DNA of 64,000 bases, taken from Ailurus styani (lineage: Eukaryota > Chordata > Mammalia > Carnivora > Ailuridae). Below the pieces are notes generated by a model, which was not told where the DNA came from, did not search any database, and saw nothing but the letters and a program-made list of their open reading frames with translations. A program made the translations under genes and the position numbers. Where the stretch lies: positions 331,204 through 395,203 of the forward strand of contig LNAC01000033.1 of the NCBI GenBank assembly GCA_002007465.1. Direction: 5' to 3'. Positions 1 through 10,959 of the stretch are shown here, in pieces (the stretch's first letter is position 1; each line of letters begins with the position of its first letter).

Positions 1-957
1 GGTCAATATATAGGCAAAAACATAACACTGTACTGGTGGTATGTAAAATATTTTTAACCCTAATATAAAAATGAACCTTAAAAAAGATATGTTAAAAATC
101 TCTATTAGTTTAACCTTAATATTAAAAAAAGTAAACTCGGATTAAAAGAACAAAGTATGGGGTAGTACAAGTGAAGATTTTTATATGTGATTGTAGTTAT
201 CATCAACATGAAATAGGTAGTTATAACTGCAAGTATTTCATATAAGCATTGATATAATCACAAAGAAAAAACTTGTCACAGATATCCAAAGGATAAAGAG
301 AAAGGAATCAAAGGAAATCACTACCAAAAAATCTAGTAAAGAAAGATGAAAAAGGCACAAAGCAACTACGAAACCAACAGAACAATTAACAAGATGGTAA
401 TAGTAAGCCCACATCTATCAGTAATTACTATAAATGTAAATGGATTAAACTCCCCCACTCAAAAGGCATAGAGTACCCGAGTGGAATTTTAAAAACAAGA
501 TTCAGAGATATGTTGTCTATAAAAACTCGCTTTACATTTAAAGACACACATAGGCTGAGAGCAAAGGGTTGGGAAAAGGGTGGGAAAACACAAATGGTGA
601 CCAAAAGAAAATAGGGAAGGCTATGCTTATACCGGACAATATAGATTTTAAGTCAAAGACTGTCTCTAGAGGAAAAGAAGGTAATTGTAATGATGAAAGA
701 TCAATTCAACAGGAAGATAACAGTAATGCATTTACACGCACCCAACATCAGAGACATACACACAAAATGCAAATATTGACAGATCCAAAAGGAAAAACTG
801 ACAGCAATACAATAGAAGAGACCTCCACACCCCGCTTTCAATAGTAGATAAAAACATCCATATAGAAAATTAATAAACAGTTAAAAAAAGAATTAACAAA
901 CATTTGATTTGAACAACACTATAGACCAAATGGACCTAACAGACGTATACAGAACTT
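1..957 (+). mobile_element. Decayed L1M-type LINE-1 fragment (5' part of ORF2)
   Basis: This is an AT-rich block that runs off the left edge. Positions 410-460 hold the L1 ORF2 start-region pattern ('taaatgtaaatggattaaac'). Positions 569-844 translate to a degraded AP-endonuclease domain with recognisable IDFKSKTV, QILTDPKGKTDSNT and a damaged 'GDFNTPLS'-type segment. Positions 915-957 give TIDQMDLTDVYRTF, matching the conserved LxQMDLTDIYRTF of L1. At least one frame change separates these pieces, and the 'GDFN' catalytic segment is lost, so the copy is inactive. It ends abruptly near 957 against GC-rich unique sequence. The L1M subfamily is an inference from divergence. Confidence 0.85.
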
Positions 958-3280
958 TCTCTAAGGTGCTCAGGCGTCCTGTGCAAGCAGCGTATTATGG
1001 AGGTGCAGGAGATGCTGGCAGGGAAGAGGGCAATGAGGCAGGGAGAAGATGGATGGTAAACTGCCCATCAGCATGGCAGCTGTGGGCGAGAGTACCTGGA
1101 TCTCAACCCCACATGGAAACAGGGGGGGAAATTCTGTCTGTGTGATTCCAGCTGGGAGATGGGGAGCTTGGGTATTTTATCCACTTACTCCTGTCAGTCA
1201 CAATTAAGGGCTGTCCTAGGGGGTGCTCATTCCAGGCCATTGGTGGGCCATGCATGCACACAGAGCTGCCTTCTCCAGCTGCAGAGAGAACAGGGAGGCC
1301 CAGAGGGGCCTCTGGAAGTCAGCAGAGAGGTGCATTGAAGTAGAAGGCTGCCGGTATCCAGAGAGAGAAAAAAAAGCATCTTTTCAGTCCGGGGTTCCAC
1401 ATGTCCTGCATCTCTCTGGAACGCGAGCCTAGCTGCCTGGCGGCAAGCAGCTCCCCTAGAAACCCAGGGGGCAGTGCGCACCCTGGTTTTGGGCTGATGC
1501 TGAAGGTTTAGTCCGCTTCCACTTCTGCTGCTGCTGTGGGGGGCTGGGATGGTGGGGGCCACCGTGGGGATGTGAGATAGAAGGGGTTCACGTCTTTGTC
1601 CAGCTTTTATCCAGATCCAAGGTGTTTCTCTGTGCCCATTGGCTGTGGCTTGATAGGAAATGGTGACTCTTTCCTGCAGACACAGACACGGAGGCTGGCT
1701 TCTGGGTCAGGATGATGGCCCCACTCCCTTCTCAAGAGTAAAAGAGAAAAGTGGCATTTGTAGTGCATCACAGGGGTCCTGCATGGTGGCGTGGCAGCCA
1801 CCCCCACTTGGGGGAGCGGATTTATTAAGTGGCCTCCCCACTGACCTGCCCTCCAGAAAGCCAGGCTCCAGAAGGGCTGCCCGTGAGACCCCAGGAACAT
1901 GCTGGCCCAGGGAGTGGGAGAGGCCTCAGCCTTTATAGAGACGGGGGTGGGGGCACAGGGGTGTGTGTGATGGACATGAGACGGGGGTGGGGGGAGAATG
2001 CAAAAACCAGGCTCCGGGGAAATAATTTGGGTAGCTCTACGGGGCTGTAGGTTTTTGGACCGGAGATGGGGGCAGACATCCTTGTTAAGAAATCAAAAAT
2101 ATTAAGAAGAGAGCTTTTTCTATCCCTTGACAGTGAACAAAAGAAAAAAATCCTGCCTGGAGTCAAAGCAAGAAGCAGCTCTCCATGAGACTTGCTGGCC
2201 TGCCTCCACCCAGTCCAGATGCTGGACTCCACAGCTGCAGAGAACATCTGTCAGTAATTGGGGGTGGGGGGGCTCACGTTTACAGTACAGTTAGGAGAAG
2301 ATTCTTTCCCACTTCCAGGGCCCATCTGCCTTCTGAATGGGGACCATGGTGTCTCTGCTACAGGCTCCCCACCCCCCACATGTCCCAGGATGAAGCCTGC
2401 TTCTTCCAGTGGAGTTCATCTCACCTCCACTGAGGGACCTCATGGCCCTTGCTTTGGGGGGCCTTGGGGAGGCATCACAGAAGGTGGGTTCCCACCTGCA
2501 TGCCAGGAGGGCATGGCCTTGATTAACTCAGGCATCCTGATGAGGACCCAAGTCAGGTGCCTTTGCTCTTTGATAAGAGGTCCCCACCCTAGGTGTTAAG
2601 GGTCCAGTTCTAGCTTCCCATGTGCATAGCTTCTCAGGACTCCCTCTGGCCCCCTCCATGCTCGTGGTCCAGAACCACCGTCCTGCTTTGCAACTCGGGA
2701 ACCCAGCACTAACTGCCTGGAAGGACTTCTTCATAAATCCTCAAACTGCGATGGGAGGCCAGCTGGCTGATTCAGCACCTCCTCTTCAAAAACACCGGAT
2801 GAAGTATGGAAATCTGCGAACACACGTCAAAGTTGAGGACACGCGTGGGATCCCCACTCTCTGTGTTGTATCTGATTTTCCTGACCACAGTTCTATGCTA
2901 AGGACACTTGGGTGAGTGAAATCAGGACACGAGCCTACTTTGGTACTCAGGATATGAAAAGAGACGTGTGGACAGGAAGAGAGCAGAATTCGTGAACTCT
3001 TCTAAGTGTTTGGGTTTCTTTAGCCATGAGCACAGCGTGACTACCAGGGAGCCAGGGAGGGCGTCACTATTTACAGCTTCCTGTCTTTTTGCCTCTGACT
3101 CCCTCAAACACACACACACGAAAGTAGGATGTCTGCCCTTTACTGAACCGCCGGTTGAAGGCCTTGCCAGGCCCTTCCCCTTACCTGTCTTTTCTGCATG
3201 GGTTAGAATAATTGCAAAGGCAAATGAAAGAAACGTTAGCAGTAAGTCGGGCAATAAAAACAAGCAGTCCGAACTTGGGG
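958..3280. other. GC-rich unique sequence, no gene seen
   Basis: This stretch has no recognised interspersed repeat and no convincing exon. Short open frames occur on both strands and overlap one another, as expected by chance in stop-poor GC-rich DNA. A G-rich direct repeat ('gagacgggggtggggg') occurs at about 1938 and again at about 1978. A short CA run lies at 3108-3119. Confidence 0.5.
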
Positions 3281-3582
3281 TTAAGTGATGATGTGCTGAA
3301 GCCGAGTTAAGTGCTGTGCTGAAGCCGAGTTAAGTGCTGTGCTGAAGCCGAGTTAAGTGATGTGCTGAAGCCGAGTTAAGTGCTGTGCTGAGGCCGAGTT
3401 AAGTGCTGTGCTGAAGCCGAGTTAAGTGATGTGCTGAGGCCGAGTTAAGTGATGTGCTGAAGCCGAGTTAAGTGATGTGCTGAAGCCGAGTTAAGTGCTG
3501 TGCTGAAGCCGAGTTAAGTGCTGTGCTGAAGCCGAGTTAAGTGATGTGCTGAAGCCGAGTTAAGTGATGTGCTGAAGCCGAG
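3281..3582. repeat. 23-bp minisatellite, about 12.6 copies
   Basis: A tandem array with unit GTGCTGAAGCCGAGTTAAGTG[A/C]T, in register from 3293 to 3582. There are twelve full 23-bp units and a final 14-bp partial unit, preceded by a partial unit 'ttaagtgat' at 3281-3289. Only two positions vary. Position 22 is C in units 1, 2, 4, 5, 9 and 10 and A in the others. Position 8 is G in units 5 and 7 and A elsewhere. Each unit carries one CpG. There are no indels between units, which points to recent expansion. It lies between unique sequence and a GC-rich block. Confidence 0.95.
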
Positions 3583-3795
3583 AGCCCAGCAGCCGGGCTG
3601 GGGCAGCGACGGACCCGGACCTCAGACCTGGGCCTGGCATGTGTGGGGCCTGCTGTTCTCACAGCTGCTCTCCATGGTCCTCAGGGGCTCTGACCCCTCT
3701 GGAGCCCGAAGAGCGAGGCCAGCAAATGCTCCCCGCCCTCGAGTCTCTACTCAGCCAGATTCTGTTCTGGTTAGAAAGAAAGGGAGTACATGTTA
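3583..3795. other. GC-rich unique sequence right of the minisatellite
   Basis: GC-rich, CpG-containing unique sequence that begins directly at the last minisatellite unit and ends where AT-rich DNA starts. No gene or repeat was recognised. Confidence 0.5.
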
Positions 3796-3985
3796 AATAA
3801 ACAAAAACCGTATCTTTTATATGTTATATGCGAACACTATGTATAAACTTTATATCTTAAACGTTTTATATAAATCATATTTATATGTAATATTTATCCA
3901 TAATATAAATAAAAATAATGTGCATGCTTATATATAAATAGATATGACTTTAATCGTTGGTGTAATGTATGATTTTAACCTTGGA
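3796..3985. repeat. AT-rich low-complexity block
   Basis: About 190 bp made mostly of TATA/TTTATA/AATATAAAT motifs, with sharp GC-rich boundaries on both sides. It resembles an eroded microsatellite or a fragment of an AT-rich repeat. No family could be assigned. Confidence 0.6.
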
Positions 3986-4238
3986 TGTGAGCACGAATAT
4001 TTAAAATCCGCCACGAGTTCTCACCCCCGCGGCCCCTTCCCCGCTACCGAGCAGGAGCACTGTGAAGCCCAGGACCCCACCTTCATGACCTGCTGGGCTC
4101 AGCACAGAGCTGCCCATTGCTGAGGACTCTGAGCGACCTGGGGGGTGAGGGTCTGGGGACCCCATGAAGCAGCAGGTGCTGGAGGAAACATGCAGGGGGT
4201 CTGGGCCTTGAGAAGAAGAGACATTTTCCCTCCAGAGT

Positions 4239-4254
4239 CCAGTAGGTGGCAGTG
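4239..4254 (+). promoter_or_regulatory. Candidate CTCF site (full core match)
   Basis: CCAGTAGGTGGCAGTG matches the CTCF core CCASYAGRKGGCRSTG at every position on the + strand. It lies 22 bp left of the assembly gap. Occupancy is not shown by sequence alone. Confidence 0.5.
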
Positions 4255-4276
4255 TGTCCATACTCCTCCTCCCTTC

Positions 4277-4555
4277 NNNNNNNNNNNNNNNNNNNNNNNN
4301 NNNNNNNNNNNNNNNNNNNNNNNNNNNNNNNNNNNNNNNNNNNNNNNNNNNNNNNNNNNNNNNNNNNNNNNNNNNNNNNNNNNNNNNNNNNNNNNNNNNN
4401 NNNNNNNNNNNNNNNNNNNNNNNNNNNNNNNNNNNNNNNNNNNNNNNNNNNNNNNNNNNNNNNNNNNNNNNNNNNNNNNNNNNNNNNNNNNNNNNNNNNN
4501 NNNNNNNNNNNNNNNNNNNNNNNNNNNNNNNNNNNNNNNNNNNNNNNNNNNNNNN
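4277..4555. other. Assembly gap (279 N)
   Basis: A run of 279 N. The flanks show no obvious shared sequence, so this looks like a genuine gap of estimated size. Any open frame drawn through it is meaningless. Confidence 1.
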
Positions 4556-5225
4556 CCGTCTTGCTCCTGTCTGTAGGAACAGCACAGATGCCTCAGGCGT
4601 GAGTGTGCCCGCAGACAAAACCACTCCGTGGCCTGGTTCCTGCCTCACGTCTGCCTCGCAGCTGGATGTAACTCACCCGCTCAGCCCTCACTGCCACTCG
4701 CGGTCGCCAGGGCTGGGTTCCCAGCTGGGGGGGTCTGTCCCTGCAGGCAAGCTTTGTCCAGATCCACTGTCCCTGACTGGGCAGTCGTCATGTCTAGAGG
4801 GCCATGTGCGTGAGCGGGAGCCTGGGAGCTCGTCCTTCTTTCTGCTGATTTCAGGCTACAATACTCCAGCTAGCCCTGCAAGGGGTGGTGACCCTCTCTC
4901 CAGGGACACAGGGAGGGAGGCTGGAGATATCGCCCACACAGTGTCCCCGCTGGCACCTAAGTGGGAAAGCCACCACGGACACCACAAAACATTAGTAGAA
5001 GCAGGTAGCTCATTGAGCCTGATATATTTCTGATCAGAAAAAAAGCTAACAGCTTCATCTTCACGGAAATGAATGAGTTTAATACAAACAACTGAGGATG
5101 AAGCCTGAGCGCTCCTTCCTTATCAGAGTCAGAAGAGCAGGAGGAAAAGGGGCAGAGCTCCCCACATCCCCGACGTGCCTCTGATGCGTCTCCGGCCCAG
5201 ACAGGGCAGGGATGGGATGGATACT
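4556..5225. other. GC-rich unique sequence, no gene seen
   Basis: Moderately GC-rich with scattered CpGs. There is no recognised repeat and no exon with credible splice sites. Confidence 0.45.
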
Positions 5226-5605
5226 AGTCAGCTCGGGCTGAACCTACCCAAATCCCAGAGGCTGGGTGGCTTATACAACAGAAATTTATTTTTTCACAGT
5301 TCAAGAGGCTGGAAAGTCCAGGATCAAGGTCCAGTAAGGTTTCCTTTCTGGTGACCGTCCTCTTCCTGGTTACCAAAAGGCCACCTTCTCAACATGTCCT
5401 CGCATGGTCTTTCCTTGGTGCTTGCAGAGGAAGAAAGGGAGCTTTACTGGGTCTGTCCTTATACAGACACTAATCCTATCGGTCCGGGGACCCACCCTAT
5501 GACCTCATTTAACCTTCAGTCTAAGCCCAATCTCAGCAACAGCCAAGTTGCGAGTTAGGCAACTTGAACGTACAAAGTTGAGGGGGACACAATTCAGTCC
5601 CTAGC
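5226..5605 (+). mobile_element. Ancient dispersed mammalian repeat, family unassigned
   Basis: It has the well-known dispersed-repeat signature 'gctgggtggcttatacaaca' followed by 'gaaatttattttttcacag', 'aggctggaaagtccaggatc', 'acccaccctatgacctcatt', and an end of 'gggggacacaattcagtcc'. These occur in the order I remember for a common interspersed repeat of placental mammals. I cannot assign a family name without a library search. Confidence 0.6.
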
Positions 5606-6360
5606 CGGTGGGCAGGAGCAGGCTTCCAGTCACACAGCAGAACAAGTCAGCACACAGGTGGCTCCTTCCAGGTGTTTCCGCTCATAACCCAAGAATTCGT
5701 TCAAGCCTTGAGTGCTTCCCTGTGGATAATGGGCCACAGTCATTCAGTGACTGTCCCAGTATTTTTAAGCTCTGGTCACTGTCTTTATGGAGTTTGTTTG
5801 CCATCTAGTGGCTGTTTTGTGATATAACAACTTACAGGAGTTCAGAGGTTGAGTTCCTAAGAAGCTTGAAGGTGAGACTTTTCACTCACACTCATGAAGC
5901 TGACACTGTTCCATCCATCCCTAAGACAGATTCAGTCAGGAGCACAAAATGATGCCTCTCCTCCACAAACCAGCCAACCGGCTGGGAACATAAGACTAAC
6001 AGGTAACCAGGAATTGAGAGAAGATACTGGTCACGAGACAGTTAAGGGGTAAGCCCTGTGATCCATAGAAGATGCCAGAGATGGGGTTTTGGACAAGACA
6101 GGTGGGTGGGGAGGGAACCTGCAGGCAGAATGGCAGGGGCTGGGGCGGGACGTGGAGGGCTTCTGGTCTAGCTCTGTCTCCCCAGGCTCCCCCCTCCCAT
6201 CCAGATGCCCCTCCAGAGTAGTTCTGAGGACACAAGAGGGGCACCAGCAAGGACGCCTCTGGACCAACAGCCGGTGAGGTTTGTGTTCTAGCTGTGACAC
6301 CCTGAGTGACCGTCACTGGCCAACAGCACTTCCGGCGAGGCTGAAATTGTGTGTGTTTGT
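5606..6360. other. Unique sequence, no gene seen
   Basis: No repeat or exon was recognised apart from the CTCF-like site at 5800-5811. Overlapping open frames on both strands at 5996-6388 have no domain. Confidence 0.45.
5800..5811 (-). promoter_or_regulatory. Candidate CTCF core site
   Basis: Read on the minus strand this is CCACTAGATGGC, an exact match to CCASYAGRKGGC. Together with the + strand site at 4239 it forms a convergent pair 1.5 kb apart. Confidence 0.4.
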
Positions 6361-6515
6361 GCCGTCCGACAGGGTCACCATCAGCCACATGAGGCTATTG
6401 AGCCCTTGAAATCTACTAGTACAATAAATAAGTTTTCATTTTAATTAATTCTAATTTAAGTTTATATAGCTGTGTGTAGCTGACATTTGCCATGTGAACA
6501 GTATCATTTTTGACA
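6361..6515 (+). mobile_element. hAT/Charlie-type DNA transposon fragment
   Basis: It contains 'agccacatgaggctattgag' near the left end, then 'cattttaattaattctaatt' and 'tgacatttgccatgtgaaca'. This matches the familiar mammalian nonautonomous hAT element built around 'GCCACATGTGGCTATTGAGC', a TTAAATTAATT centre, and a terminal 'GGCTACCGTATTGGACAG'. It is strongly diverged and its ends are eroded. Confidence 0.6.
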
Positions 6516-6754
6516 GTAGTAACCAGCAAGATCAGCAGGACAACCAGCTGAGCACTGTTGAGCACAGAGCCTGCCCCCACAGACACTGCGCCAAGCTGGG
6601 GCTTGGGGCGCGCTGGTGACCCAGGTGGATGAAACACACGGAGGATCTTTGGAAGCCTCCCTGGTTTCTGCTGCTTCCCAGCAGACAATGGAAACTCTCT
6701 CCTGGAGACACTAAGAGGAAGGTTGCCCACGGTGTCACCACTAGAATAGGAGAC
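6516..6754. other. Unique sequence
   Basis: A short unique interval between the hAT fragment and the SINE. No gene was recognised. Confidence 0.4.
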
Positions 6755-6902
6755 GGAGCCCTGGGTGGCTCAGTGGGTTAAAGCCTCTGCCTTCAGCTCA
6801 GGTCATGATCTCGGGGTCCTGGGATCAAGGCCCGCATCGGGATCTCTGCTTGGCAGGGAGCCTGCTTCCTCCTCTCTCTCTGCCTGCCTCTCTGCCTGCT
6901 TG

Positions 6903-6952
<50 letters not shown>

Positions 6953-7000
6953 CAAATAAATAAATAAATAATCTTTTAAAAAAAACAACAACAACACAAA
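6755..7000 (+). mobile_element. CAN-type SINE (SINEC) with expanded (CT)n
   Basis: A full-length tRNA-derived carnivore SINE. The head is 'ggagccctgggtggctcag', with B-box-type sequence around 'gtcctgggatcaaggcc', a CT-rich region with 'tgcctgcctctctgcctgc', then (CT)n at 6906-6948 (T plus 21 CT), an (AAATAA)n tail and A-rich end. The long perfect CT array suggests a young copy or a polymorphic microsatellite. Target-site duplications are not clear. Confidence 0.95.
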
Positions 7001-8681
7001 CGTGTCCCAGTATTGACGATGTCCCACCCCATGGTCTTGCCAGCAGTGGTGCTGGTGATCAAAGGGGGCTGGAAGGGCCTTGCCCACTGAGCAGTGGTTC
7101 CAATCCCAGTCCCATAGAACGCTTGCACCCTTCATACGATGGCTCCTCGTTCCCTTTCTCAGCTGGAGCCAGAACACACGACCCAGTGGGCTAGAGCCCT
7201 GTGTTCACGGGCTGCCCCTGCTTGCCACGGATCCTGTCCTCACCAACCACTGATAAAGACTTGAGTGGCAGAGGGGCTCCTTGGGGAGCGCAAAGCAATG
7301 GCAGGTGCAGACCCGGGCCTCCAGCTTCTGAACAGAGTACACAACCTGTCTCCTGGGTGTGACCCCAGGCCAAGGGGCTTGATGAAAAATGTTGTAATAA
7401 ATTTTACCTTTCCAGTGAGAAAACCCTCAGAAGTCTCCTCCTTCTTACGGGACTGGTTTGGTTTGTACTAGAGAGGGGGAAAAAAATGTTCTTTTTAAAT
7501 AAATACTTAATGGTTTGTTGGGAATCTCCTGAGGAGATAATGATGTTAAACACAATCACCCCCCTCTGATAGATTCGAGATGCTGAGCAGACAGAGAGGA
7601 GGGAAAAGTTACTGTTGATCCTCAGGTATTGCTCCTGTGTTCCCTAGGAACTAAGACACAGGACTTATGAAAGAAAGTTATTGAAATGTTCCCTCTTTTG
7701 CATGACCTCCTTCTTGCTTTCACTCCCCAGATATCATCTTTCCCCCACATATGTCTAAGCTTCACATCAGATTCAAATGGTTTTGAATACAGAGGCTCAT
7801 TGATCCCTGCTGAGAAAAAGACTTTCAAAATACAACTGGTAGATTGGACCCCAAAACCTCCTATGTCTCCCAGCCTGGCGAGCAGAGCAGCTAAGCTTCC
7901 CTAAACTCTGCAGACTACAAGGCCTGGAATGAGGCAGTTTCTCTTTCTGACCCAACTTCCAGAAGTTTCCATGGCAGTCATGGAGATGCATTTTGTGAGT
8001 CTCCCAGTAGGAGAGAACTGTTCAGGTGTGAGGTATACTTTAGGCTGACAAGTCTCCAGTGGTGGACCCTCAGGACCTGCCACACCATCAGACTCAAACC
8101 CACATTTCTCCCAGACGGCCCCCAGCCAGTGACTGAGCATGACAGAGGGGCTAAGGTCTGGCCAATTCTGCCCAATGGTGGTGAAGGGGCTCTTCCCCCA
8201 GGTCGGCAAGGGGGGGTCCCATCGGGTTGAGTAAGACCGTCCAATGTCTGTCACAGCCTGGGGTTCTCCTTATCCAGCTCTACTTCCTCTTCCTGTATCT
8301 TTCACACATATGTCCTTCTAATGAAGCTCTTACCCTCTCAACTCCATCTCATCACCGGCTTCCTGGAGGATCCAAACAGATAGAGCTGATACCAGGGAGG
8401 ATCTGAGAAAGCAGGCAGTAAAGATGGGGCTTGGGGACAGGATCACTCAGTACCCAGAAGGTAATGAGGATCCCCATCCATGGCCATAGGGGCTCAGTTG
8501 CTAAAAGTGTGCTAAAGGTTACTTGGGGGAAGGCGCCAGTGGAGGAGGGGAGATGCTGGTGACTGGAATGATTCAGGGATCTGGGGAGGAAGGGTAAGGC
8601 ATTCGAGGGCAGTGACGTGAGCAGCTGGCCGGCAGGCTGCATGGGCCCCAGAGAGGCCTGAGGACAGTTAAACAGTGGAAA
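7001..8681. other. Unique sequence, no gene seen
   Basis: About 1.7 kb of mixed composition with no recognised repeat or exon. Overlapping short frames on both strands (for example 7686-7904 and 7901-8254) show no conserved motif. Confidence 0.45.
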
Positions 8682-8690
8682 AGCAAGTGT

Positions 8691-8860
8691 GGGTGACTCA
8701 GTCGGTTAAGCGGCTGCCTTTGGCTCAGGTCATGATCCCAGGGTCCTGGCGTCGAGCCCCGCATAGGGCTCCCTGCTTTGTGGGGAGTCTGCTTCCTCCC
8801 CTCCCCCCGCTCCTGCTCTCTCTCACTCACTCTCTTTCAAATAAATTAATTTTTAAAAAA
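8691..8860 (+). mobile_element. CAN-type SINE with target-site duplication
   Basis: It has the head 'gggtgactcagtcggttaag', 'ggctcaggtcatgatcccag', a CT-rich tract, and an 'aaataaatt' plus poly-A tail. The probable target-site duplication is 'agcaagtgtg' (8682-8690) and 'agcaggtgtg' (8861-8870), with one mismatch. Confidence 0.93.
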
Positions 8861-8870
8861 AGCAGGTGTG

Positions 8871-9068
8871 AAGGCCCAAGGACATCCTTAGCGATTTAGA
8901 AAAAAGGCCTTTTTCCCCTTTGTGAGAAAGCAGAAAAAGCCAAAGACCAAACTCAGAAATTAAAATCCTGAAAAAGACTGAATTCTCAGTGGAGACAGGC
9001 TGCCACACCACAGTCAGAGGCCAGCTGGGAAAACCGGGGACAGGGCCCGTGGATAGGGAAAAGTGATA
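8871..9068. other. Unique sequence
   Basis: Short unique interval; no gene or repeat was recognised. Confidence 0.35.
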
Positions 9069-9140
9069 GAGAGGACACGATGTTTTATGCCAGAAACTAA
9101 TAAAATAGTGTATGTCAATTACACCTCAATTTTAAAAAAA
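9069..9140 (+). mobile_element. 5'-truncated L1 3' end
   Basis: It carries the L1 3'-terminal pattern 'atgccagaaactaataaaa', 'gtgtatgtcaattacacctc', then a poly-A tail. Only about 70 bp is present. A possible target-site duplication is 'gaaaagtgat' at 9059-9068 and 'gagaaagtgat' after the tail. Confidence 0.65.
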
Positions 9141-9386
9141 GAGAAAGTGATCTACTTACTCACTATTCCTTAGAAACACTCCATGTGTTTTCAGTTTCCA
9201 CTTGTTTGCTCACACATCTTCTCATCTGCATCAGGATCTGAGAACAGAAAACTTACCTGGACGGTCCATGCCAGGAGGCCAAGTCTGCACCATCGACTGG
9301 GAATGGAATGAGAGCCCAGAAATGTGCTACCCTTGGACTGAATTCTCTACAGGTCAAACAATACTGGTTTTATACTGCCTCCTCCA

Positions 9387-9607
9387 GGGGCACCTGGGTG
9401 GCTCAGATGGTTAAGCGTCTGACTCAGTTTTGGCTCAGGTCATGATCTCATGGGATGTGAGATCAAGCCCCCAGTCAGGCTCCACACTCATCAGGGCATC
9501 TGCTTGAAGATGCTCTCCCTCGGCCCCTCCCCCTGCTCTCTCTCTCTCATACATAAATAAGTAAATCTTTAAAAAAATAAATAAATATACATATATATAA
9601 TATATAT
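9387..9607 (+). mobile_element. CAN-type SINE with target-site duplication
   Basis: It has the 'ggggcacctgggtggctcag' head, 'ggctcaggtcatgatctcat', a CT-rich stretch, and an A-rich tail extended into (TA)n. Direct repeats 'actgcctcctc' (9374-9385) and 'gctgcctcctct' (9608-9619) mark the insertion site. The 'cttgaagatgctctccctc' segment suggests an older subfamily than the copy at 6755. Confidence 0.93.
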
Positions 9608-9668
9608 GCTGCCTCCTCTAACATCTCCTGTTATAGTATTAAAAACCCTCAGCTCAGCATGTTACTTT

Positions 9669-9869
9669 TTTTTTTCAAAGATTTTATTTATTTATTTATT
9701 TTAGAGAGAGAGAGATAGAGAACAAGTAGAGGGAGCAGCAGGCAGAGGAAGAGGGAGAAACAAACTCCTCACTGAGTATAGAGCCCGACCTGGGACTTGA
9801 TCTCAGGACCCTGGGATCATGACCTGAACCAAAGGTGTATGCTCAACCGACTGAGCCACCCAGATGTCC
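9669..9869 (-). mobile_element. CAN-type SINE, minus strand
   Basis: Poly-T, 'aagattttatttatttattt' and the reverse complement of the SINE head ('ctgagccacccagatgtccc') show a minus-strand insertion. Target-site duplications 'cagcatgttactttt' at 9655-9668 and 9870-9884 are essentially identical. It lies about 60 bp from the previous SINE. Confidence 0.95.
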
Positions 9870-10039
9870 CAGCATGTTACTTTTAAAAATAATTGGGAAA
9901 ATGGCACTTTTAGAAAATACATATGGCGAGTTACTGTACCCCCCTTGTTATCACAGCTGCCTCCTGCCTGTGCATCTGTCTGAAACCCCAATTGTTTACA
10001 TTTTCCTTTAAATTCTATAAAATTTTAATAATATCCTAA

Positions 10040-10290
10040 AACTGGGTCTAGACCCAACTTAACTGCTCCCTCCTTCGTTGATTCCTCTGGCCAGGAAGTC
10101 TTCCAAGGAACTTGTGTTCTGACTGCTACCTTTGACTTACATTTGCATGGTCGTTGTTTGCATACACGTTTTATACCCCCTTCAATACTGTGAGCTGCCA
10201 GAAAGTGGGGATCCTAGATGTTACAACCACAGTCCCCCCCCACCCCAGTGCCCGGGACAGCGGACTTCATGTGTTTCTCTGCTGCTCTTG
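10040..10290 (+). mobile_element. Probable L2 3'-end relic
   Basis: Pyrimidine-rich text containing 'ggaagtcttccaaggaac', 'tactgtgagctgccagaaa' and 'cagtgcccgggacag' follows the order of an L2 LINE 3' end. The match is weak and the limits are approximate. Confidence 0.45.
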
Positions 10291-10959
10291 TATTAGATTG
10301 GAGAAGAAAGTGGAGTCATCCCATCTACTCTTGGGGGAAGGAATCCATATCCATGAAAGGATCAATAAACAAAGGGTCAGTGAACAAGTCACTTGTGTTT
10401 TTAGACTCTGAGGCAATAAACTTGGTGTGGAAGGGTCAGGGGAATTAAAGGCCGATGGGTGAAAACCCCTTGCAGACTAAGCAGCCACCCTTCAGGGACG
10501 GCTTGGAAAACTTCAGCATGGTGGTTGGGAGTGACGAACGTGAGGAGAATAGGAACAAGGACAATGACTGGGGGTTCCCAGGTGGTTAGAGTAAGAGGAC
10601 AGTGTTGGCACAGCATTTGGGCAGGTGGGAGGCCGTGTGGGTGAACGTCCGGGAGGACTGCATGTGAGGAGCCGAGGCCTCAGGAACCCAGAGGGGAGCA
10701 CAGATGGAAACGAATGCTGTGGGAATGATGTCACCACTGCCCTACCCTTCAGAGGTATCCCCTGGCCAGTCCTGGGTCTTAGCCCAGCAGAGAGCAGACA
10801 GGAGGGCTAGTGATCTACAGCGCCCTCTGTGGCAGGGGAGGGCATGGCAGCGATGGTGGTGGTGAGCCCCGCCCCTCCCAGGTACTGGTCTCCCCTGCTC
10901 TTCCCGGATCTGAGTTGGGGCCTCATATGACCCTTACGACCTGAGCTCTAGACTTTCTG
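10291..10959. other. Unique sequence, no gene seen
   Basis: No repeat was recognised. It includes a partial CTCF-like site at 10818-10834 (minus strand reading GCCACAGAGGGCGCTG), which keeps the AGRGGGCGCTG half but mismatches the CCA half. Confidence 0.4.

Noticed and set aside
569..844. 91-aa frame resembling an endonuclease
   Set aside because: It is a decayed L1 ORF2 piece with a lost catalytic segment and a frame change, so it is annotated as a repeat and not as a gene.
3281..3582. Regularly spaced repeats resembling a CRISPR array
   Set aside because: Units are directly adjacent with no spacers, and the context is mammalian. It is a minisatellite.
4254..5033. Open frame of 259 aa
   Set aside because: Over a third of it is the N gap, and the readable part has no domain.
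6755..6850. tRNA-like sequence
   Set aside because: It is the tRNA-derived head of a CAN SINE and not a tRNA gene. The same holds for the other SINE heads.
10818..10834. CTCF-like site on the minus strand
   Set aside because: The GGGCGCTG half is good, but the CCA half mismatches, so it is mentioned in the region entry and not called.
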